The notes under the pieces were generated by a model. That model did not search any database and had not been told where the DNA came from. It saw nothing but the letters and a program-made list of their open reading frames with translations. The translations under genes were made by a program, and so were the position numbers. A DNA stretch of 64,000 nt. Origin: Dillenia suffruticosa (lineage: Eukaryota > Streptophyta > Magnoliopsida > Dilleniales > Dilleniaceae). Below are positions 57,398 through 64,000 of this stretch, in pieces. Where the stretch lies: positions 11,761,001 through 11,825,000 of the forward strand of contig JAVTVX010000012.1 of NCBI GenBank assembly GCA_033439265.1, read 5' to 3'. The first letter of the stretch is position 1; each line of letters begins with the position of its first letter.

Positions 57398-58778
57398 TTG
57401 GTGGCAAAAGGTTATACCCAACAAGAGGATGTTGATTATGAAAAAACATTTTCAATAGTCGTGAGATTTGCCTCTATTCGTCTATTGTTGGCTATTATAG
57501 CCAATTTAGATTTAAAATTACATCAGATGGATGTGAAGACTGCGTTTCTCAATAGAGAACTTAAAGAAGAAATCTATATGAAACAACTAGTAGGTTTCAT
57601 AGTTAAAGGCCAAGAAAACAAAGTTTGCAAATTGAATAGATTAATTTATGACCTCAAACAGTTTTCAAAACAATGGTATTTGAGATTTTACAGAACCGTA
57701 ATCTCTTATGGTTTCGTAATGATAGACGAAGACAATTGTATTTACGTAAAAAAATCCAATAATAAATTTGTAATTCTAACTCTGTATGTCGATAACATAT
57801 TGTTAGCCGAAAATGATACGGAGTATGTCCTTAATATCAAGAACTGGTTACCATCAAATTTTGAGATGAAGGAAATGGGTGAAGTAGAGCACATACTGGA
57901 TGTTAAAATCCAAAAAAATCGTTCCAAGAGATTGTTAGTCTTATTTCAAGAATCTTACAGTAAAAAGATTCTAGAACGATTTATGATGGATAGCTACAAA
58001 TCCATTGATACTCCTGTGGTTAAAAATAAAGGTTTAAGTTTGGCGATGTGTCCAAAGAGTGCTGAAGAAAAACACGAGATGTCAAAAGCACTGTATTCCA
58101 GCGTTGTTGGAAATTTGATATATGTTATGATGTGTACTCGCCCTGACATCTGCTATATCGAGGGTTTGGTTAGCAGGTATCAATCCAATCCAGGTCGGAA
58201 TCATTGGACTACTGTAAAGAGGATTTTGAGATACTTGAAAGGAACTGCTGATTATTCCCTTTGTTATCAAGGAAATAATTTAGTATTAAATGGATACATA
58301 GATACTAATTGGAGTGGCGATTTAGATGAATGCAAATCCACCTCAAGTTATGTTTTCTTACTAAATAATGGCACATCTCTTGGAGAAGCAAGAAGCAAAC
58401 ATGTGTATTACTTTCAACAATGGAAGCAAACATGTGTATTACTTTCAACAATGGAAGCAGAATGCTTCTGCAGTTCAGGAATGTGTTCGGTTAAGAAAGT
58501 TTTTACAACACTTGGGAATTGTAAACGATTCAGTGGGAGCTGTGACAATTTATTGTGATAGTCAATCAGCTATCGCTTATACAAAAAATTTCAAATATCA
58601 TAGGAGAACCAAACATATAGAGACAAAGTACAATTTCATTCGAGACATTATTAAGAAAGGGGAGGTGACGTTGAAGTTTATGCATACGCATATGATGGTG
58701 GCTGATCTGTTAATGAAGCCTATACTTAGGGATGTATTTTTAAAGCATGTAAAATCTCTGGGATTGCGTAGAATGTAA
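57398..58778 (+). pseudogene. TNT1/Tork-like reverse transcriptase/RNase H, frameshifted by a duplication
   Basis: Open from 57398 with VAKGYTQQEDVDYEKTFS, LKLHQMDVKTAFLNRELKEE, DLKQFSKQWYLRF, and the active site LYVDNILLAEND (57782-57817), where YVDD is expected. RNase H: VGNLIYVMMCTRPDICYI, RILRYLKGTADYSLCY. At 58392-58453 a 31-bp unit is present twice, which shifts the frame. The second frame (to 58778) holds the end, VTIYCDSQSAIAYTKNFKYH, RTKHIETKYNFIRD and MVADLLMKPI. The two parts overlap exactly as the duplication predicts. Confidence 0.9.
58392..58453 (+). repeat. 31-bp tandem duplication in RNase H
   Basis: The unit GAAGCAAACATGTGTATTAC plus TTTCAACAATG occurs at 58392 and 58423. 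31 is not a multiple of three, so it moves the reading frame by one base. Confidence 0.92.
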
Positions 58779-59856
58779 TTGTATTTATGTATACAATGAT
58801 CATGATGTATTGCTCATAATATTAATGACATTTGAGTTTGTTTTGTACTTACAAGTTCTTATGTCTTGATTTAAAGTATGTCGGATAAGTTTTTGAAATT
58901 GGCTCTCTCGTACAAACAATCACCTCTAATGTCTATGTGATATGTAGAGATGAGGTAATATTGATTTGTGGTTAATTAACATATATATGCCGTTTTAGTA
59001 GAAAATAAGATGAGATTATCTTTTATATATTTCTTTGGTAATCGAAACATATTTCTCACAATCCGTTACACTTGTCTAAGAGTCAAATGTGATTTTCTCT
59101 TAAAATTGTGATAATTATGAAGAACTTATAAAAAGAGAAAATCAAGTCAAGTATTGTGATATATTTGGATTAAAACCTATACGATACATTATAATTTTGA
59201 AATAGATATACGCTTCTAAATAAATAGAAAATGTATCGTAGTATGTATTCATACCATATATACTTTCAGTCACCCTATAGGTAATGAGTTAATGAATCCC
59301 TCTACCTCATTGAGTGAGACCCAAAGGTTTGTAATTAACCTCATTCAATACCGTTAAGACTTTTGCTTGTTTCTTGAAACTTTATTTTAGTATTGTTATC
59401 TTAGCATGTAACCAATAGATCATGATTGATTCGGTTTTGCGGCGCATGACTAGAAAAATAGCTAAAATGGAGGGGATAGATAGTAGTGTGAAAAGAAGAC
59501 TATCTTATAGTTGATACGATTTTTTATATTCACAGATCGACCAGTTATGTTTTAACTTAGTGTTTTGAAACATAATTATGAATGCATAATTTGTATTGAG
59601 TCAAGTATGCTCTTATATGTATTGTTTGAGGGACGAGAATACATTGACTAAGTATGGCAGAAAGAAATATGGGGTATAGCGAAATTTGATGTTCTCATTG
59701 TATTTAATAGTGAGCTGTTATATGTCCTTAACTGGTGTGTAGTTTTGAACTCTTGATGAACTCACTGATTACATGATCTATTTGCTTGTATGAAATTATT
59801 GATATATGAAATGACTGAGCTAAGTGTAGGTTTAACCCTTATGTGTGAGTGGGAGA
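58779..59856 (+). other. Untranslated tail of the TNT1/Tork-like element
   Basis: Non-coding sequence between pol and the 3' LTR. It starts with the GATCATGATGTATTGCTCAT stretch (58798-58817) common in this element group and ends in GTGAGTGGGAGA (59845-59856), the likely polypurine tract. AT-rich, with no ORF of note. Confidence 0.6.
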
Positions 59857-60376
59857 TGTAAGAAGTTGGGGGATTGGGTTGCTATGTGGGTTTGACCCAA
59901 CCCAAACCCCATTATTAAAATTCAAAAAATAAAACCAAGGGGGAGTAGTTTTTTTTTCTCCAACTCCCCCTTGGTTATTTGAATTTTAAAAACAAAAGGG
60001 AAGTTACATTTTATAAGTAACAACACCATAAACAAAGGTTGGACGTGAGTAACTTCAACGAATGAACATTTTGTCCATTTTGTGCAAAGCCTAAGAGAGA
60101 GGGAAAAACACAAAAAATAAAACTCCATTATTGCGGGTTTGCAGGTGATAATTTATATATTTTATTTAAGTGTATTTGGATCGTGAAAAACAAAAACAAA
60201 CCATACGTAATTGCTTTTCGACTGCGCATTAAAAATGTTAGTGATTCAATTCTAAATTTTATTTTATTTCGATTTTAAAAAACATGAAAATCATATATTG
60301 ATTGTATGACAAAAATTTCAGCTTTAAACAAATCACGATCTTGAAACAACTTGTTTCCGGCGCATATCACATATGA
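59857..60376 (+). repeat. Candidate 3' LTR of the TNT1/Tork-like element
   Basis: Begins TGTAAGAAGTTGGGGGATTG directly after the polypurine-like tract. It contains GGGTTTGACCCAACCCAAACCCC, a short inverted repeat, and an AATAAAA signal (59928). A possible end is CACATATGAACA near 60376. There is no second LTR to compare, so the right boundary is a guess. Confidence 0.5.
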
Positions 60377-62614
60377 ACAAGGTTTTTTTTTTGGATGATA
60401 TGATCATTCATTACTAGTCATCTTATCATATGTGATACTATGTACTACTCATGATTAATGAGATCCGAGGGTGTTTTAATAATTATATCTTAAGTATGAA
60501 TTGTCAAAGGGTTGATTATTATCTCATTGCTACCTGGTGGTAAGCTTGGAAAGATGCACATGTAGAGTATTATCTATCCAAGAATAAAATTTAATTATGA
60601 ATGAAATTTTATGAATAAACAAACTAAATTTTTGCAAGAACCCTAATATAACTAGATATTCAAACAATTAAAAAGAAATGAAAGGAAGTGAGTTTAATAT
60701 TTTCATAAAGATTTAGAAAATACTTAATTTGAAAAATTCTTTGCTTTTTGATAAATGGTTCAAAGAGAAGATTGTGTTTCCTAAACTAAATAAAATCTCG
60801 AAAAGGGAAAAGTATTTGCAAGGTGGGGCCATGGTAGGTCTTATGCAAGCCTGCACAAGCTTGTAGGGCCACGTGGCATGTGCGTTCTTGGTAGGCTAGG
60901 CAGCGTCCATACAGGCTCCTGCCCTTCTGTGTGTCTCTCATTCTCTCATGGTTAGGGCTGTAAGTAGCTCCTTCTCTCCCTCATTTATACACTCTCAAAC
61001 ATTTGAACTTGTTTATTAAGAGCAAATAAGTTAAGGGTTGAGAGAAAATTTTTAAATGCTGCTAACTGAAATTGTCTCAAAGTATTAAAGAAAAGTTCTT
61101 GAGAAAGAAAGAGATAAAGACAGCGAAAAATTTCACAAAGAGTTGAACAATTATTCTAAATATAAAGATATTTAGAATAAGAATTAAAATCCAAGTTTGG
61201 AATTTGCTAAACTAGATTGATAGAGACTGATCTATGTGGAATTCTTGGCATTGTTATACCATGACTTTTGGATAGAATCTAGAAGAGTCGATATATCCAA
61301 GGATTTTCCATATGGACAGCTCGGGGATCTTACACGTACGAGAATCGGCTTGGGGTCATGCCTCATGCGTACACAAAACATGACATACATCACAAAAGAT
61401 ACAACCTCTCAAATTTCTCTATGAAATGATGTGTAACATGGTTTTAATTAAATCACATGTATATAATATCTAAACGTATTTTGAAATCAGGTGTAACTTC
61501 CAAGAAAAAATTTTGAAAATAGAGATTTGCACAAGTTCAACCAAAGCATTCTGCACACTTTGTGCACCGAAATTGAATTTTTTTCAATAGAAAGGAATAA
61601 TGTATAAACATACAAGATATGTGCCGGTACTTTTGAGCGTTAAGCCTTCAAAGGGTTGCACTCATCTAATGGGTGCTCCAATTTGTGGGAGACCTATATG
61701 CAAAAACTCTTGAACTCAAGTGGTTTGCGCGTGCTACTCCGTTTCCTGTTGCATGTGCTCATTCTTGCTTTTGCAGTGGGCATGCCTATGCAACTTGTTG
61801 CATGTGTGTGCATTACATGCACACATCTGTGTATGAGCCCATGCACAAGCATGTCTATGTGCCATCCTCCTAGGACCCTTACGCACTTGCTTAGGTGCTT
61901 ACCTTCAAGCCATGAAGTCGGCCCGACAAAGTTCCTTTATATGCCTATTTAAATCTCACAAAATTTCTCAAATTCCGACTAAACATCGAAACCCTTTCTA
62001 ATGTATATACATTTGAAACCTTCTAAATTCAAAATTCTTTTCAAAATTAAAGTTTTCCCACTTTGGAAACACTCCTAAATGTCATCCAAACTAGATTTAG
62101 AGGTTGGTTCGTCGATCCTGGTTTCAAGTTATCATAGGAACTTTGTAATGCAGTTGATTGCAAACCGAAATTGAGAATCTCATTCTCCTTAGGTTTAGTG
62201 CCACTTTATTTTGTAAGACTTCTTAGATCCACTATTAAGATGACAATGAAAGGGATATTATCAACTCCTAACAATACTTGAGGAACACATTCCAGACCTC
62301 AGGGTAGTATTACCAAATCACCTTTAAATTTCTCAAAAATATAATTGACACCTAATATATTATTTCATACCTGTTATAATTGTTTTGGAACACACTTAGA
62401 ACATTCAAGTAAACAATTTATCATATCTACCGTCTATTCAAATCCCTTCATTAAAAAGTCTCAAATTTTGCTAGTGTCATGGATGTCTGTCAGACCCTTC
62501 ATGTTTGGACCACATGTCATCATCTAATTCACATACTTGGTTAACACAAACTAGAAAATCTTTTCTAGTTTGAGTTAGCTCGCTTGACTAAAAATTTACA
62601 GGAAGAGTATAACA
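60377..62614. other. Unassigned DNA with GC-richer CATGC islands
   Basis: No recognisable coding motif. Two GC-richer stretches occur, 60820-60945 (GGGGCCATGGTAGG, GGGCCACGTGGCATGTGCG) and 61650-61960 (repeated GCATG(T/C) words). They resemble the GC-rich parts of the Tekay LTR and could be LTR remnants. A perfect palindrome lies at 62547-62572. Small ORFs such as 61656-61952 are not convincing. Confidence 0.4.
62547..62572. repeat. 26-bp perfect palindrome
   Basis: CAAACTAGAAAATCTTTTCT followed by AGTTTG: 12-bp arms around a central TC. It would form a cruciform or hairpin. It lies ~40 bp left of the hAT-like element. Confidence 0.85.
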
Positions 62615-63376
62615 TAAGCATCGGTAGGGTAGGGTAGGGTAGGGTAAAGGGAAAAACCTATACCGTAGAGTATCCTTCATCGGTTCCAAAGTTTCTACCC
62701 ATACCCTACCTTATGAGAGACTCTACCCTACATTTACCTTACCCCACTTTTATGGGTAAGGGTACAAGGTAAATTTATAGAACCTATCATTCTTCAAAAT
62801 TGCATAAACTTTTTTCCCCTTGGGGCAATACTTTAGTAAAATTGAAATTTAGACTTCAACTCTTTAAATAAAAGTTTTCACTTGATTTCATATTCTTGAA
62901 ACTTCAACTAGTGCTAATTCCAATTTTTTTTAAAAAAATGATACTAACCTTAATTTAAACTAAATATAAATTATGAAATTTAAGTCACCACCACTAAAAT
63001 ATTCAACGTAGAACTAGTTAATAGGCAAATAGTCAGATGAACCATCTTCATTCAGGGATATATCTTGCATTTGTTCAAACTTTCTTCATCTCTCAAAATC
63101 TCACAATAAAAAAATGTCATTATGTCAACACAAACCGAAAAAATAGCAATGAAAAATAATAACAACACAATTTGAAGTATAATACTTTCGAAAATGATAC
63201 CCTACCTATGGTTAGCTCAACTTGATATACCCTGTACCTGATAGATTAACTTTACCCTATCGTTTATCAGTTCTAAATTTTGTATCCTTATCATACCCCA
63301 TAAGAAGGTATACGCTACCCTATTACACAAGGTTAGGGTCGGGTATAGGTTCACCCGGTTTGCATACCCTTAGATT
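62615..63376. mobile_element. Candidate non-autonomous hAT-like element
   Basis: The right end read inward is TAAGGGTATGCAAACCGGGT, a form common at ends of plant hAT elements. The left end starts TAAGCATCGGTAGGGT and continues (GGGTA)n. Both subterminal regions are rich in ACCCTA/TAGGGT words in both orientations. GTATAACA (62607-62614) on the left and GTATAAACA (63377-63385) on the right are a near-match for an 8-bp target duplication. The centre is AT-rich and non-coding. Confidence 0.5.
62625..62646 (+). repeat. GGGTA pentanucleotide microsatellite
   Basis: About four and a half copies of GTAGG in tandem at the left end of the hAT-like element. The unit is 5 bp and so differs from the 7-bp plant telomere repeat. 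Confidence 0.9.
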
Positions 63377-63411
63377 GTATAAACATTAATAAACCTAGAT
63401 TTTCTATAAAA

Positions 63412-64000
63412 TGCAATCTAGAGGGGGAATAGATTGTTTTCAATGTATAAGGTGTTTTTCAAGAAATTTTGGAAGTAAAATTGAATTTTGAAAAAGATTT
63501 GTAAGACAACTAGAAAAACAGAGCAAGAATGTCAAGAAATAGAACACTAAAATTTTTATAGTGACATCACTAAATATGATGTACGTCCACTCACAAGCGA
63601 CCCCTTAGATTTTCAGCTATTAGATAGCACTAATACAAATCTTGCTTCGAGGTGCAAATGGACCTTTACAGAATTTTTCTCAAACTTCACTCAACCTCTT
63701 TCTCTCTCTAAAACTTAGACTAGAGACCCTCTCTAATCTTTTCACACTAATACACAGGGAGAAGTAATGTTGTTACATATTTGAAACTAGAGACTTCATA
63801 TGTAACAAATGTAAGCACAAATAGGAGTTTACAAGAGAATAAGATTTTGGCTCAATTATTGTTAAATTGTTGAAGTAACGATTGTTTCTTCTCTTGTTCA
63901 GAGCCTGAGTATTTATGGACAAGCTTTTTTTAACCATTGGTAGATTCAAATTTTGAATGTTTATTTAATGCCTTCATCTACCTTGGTTAGACAGTGAATT
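63412..64000 (-). repeat. SIRE-type Copia LTR end, runs off the right edge
   Basis: Resembles the 3' part of the LTR at 912-2750: AGAGGGGGAATAG near the end, TTTTTATAGTG and TGATGTACGTCCACTCACAA (compare TAAGTGTACGTCAATTCCCA at 1056). On the minus strand the LTR end is CTATTCCCCCTCTAGATTGCA-like. No primer site follows on its left, so it is probably a 3' LTR or solo LTR whose body lies to the right of the window. Confidence 0.6.

Larger units (their letters stand above)
55878..60376 (+). mobile_element. Right half of a TNT1/Tork-like Copia element
   Basis: Pol runs from the protease/pre-integrase border to the end of RNase H (55878-58778). A ~1.1 kb untranslated tail, a polypurine-like tract and a 3' LTR candidate from 59857 follow. 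The element was split by the SIRE insertion; its gag, primer site and 5' LTR are not seen on the other side, so they have been lost or lie beyond a rearrangement. The 3' LTR end is approximate. Confidence 0.8.

Noticed and set aside
62625..62646. Interstitial telomere repeat
   Set aside because: The unit is the pentamer GGGTA, not the plant heptamer TTTAGGG, and it fits the end of a hAT-like element.
1..64000. A new multi-gene biological system
   Set aside because: Every coding region I can identify belongs to known plant transposon families; no operon-like or clustered set of unfamiliar genes is present.

Overview
This window looks like nuclear heterochromatin of a flowering plant. It is AT-rich and almost entirely built of transposable elements, many nested in one another. 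I recognise no ordinary host gene, no rRNA gene and no canonical tRNA gene. The families present are two SIRE-type and two other Ty1/Copia elements, a Tekay/Del chromovirus, an Athila Ty3/Gypsy element, an unassigned Gypsy fragment, a CACTA (En/Spm) transposon and a probable small hAT-like element. Together they indicate a plant, most likely a eudicot. Nearly every coding region is broken, so most entries are pseudogenes.

Layout. 1-2750: minus-strand 5' end of a SIRE-type Copia element (broken gag, primer site, ~1.8 kb LTR). 2752-5112: decayed plus-strand Copia gag-pol. 5113-8766: unassigned AT-rich DNA. 8767-18532: CACTA transposon on the minus strand with TNP2-like and TNP1-like genes, a GC-rich leader block and large arrays of hairpin-forming subterminal repeats. 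18533-19815: decayed Gypsy pol with its polypurine tract and partial LTR. 19816-21534: truncated SIRE-type LTR rich in GTCGAC motifs. 21560-22514: minus-strand Copia gag, primer site and LTR. 22515-25450: a degenerate repeat array and an AT-rich foldback structure. 25450-26262: GC-rich block.

26860-35743: Tekay-type chromovirus with all domains traceable but an integrase deletion. 35744-55877: SIRE-type Copia element with an extra ORF after pol. Its 3' LTR is split by a complete Athila element (45025-55223) on the opposite strand. 55878-60376: right half of an older TNT1/Tork-like Copia element, into which the SIRE element inserted. 60377-64000: unassigned DNA, a hAT-like element and the edge of another minus-strand SIRE-type LTR.

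Relative ages: the two Athila LTRs agree at about 97% over the ~180 bp I compared by eye, the SIRE LTRs at about 90% and the Tekay LTRs at about 87%. Athila is therefore the youngest insertion. The Tekay value does not fit a simple history in which it inserted into the SIRE LTR. I found no evidence for a new coding system. The most unusual signals are the CACTA hairpin arrays, the relatively intact third ORF of the SIRE element, Asp-to-Asn changes at catalytic sites in three elements, and several structured repeats.
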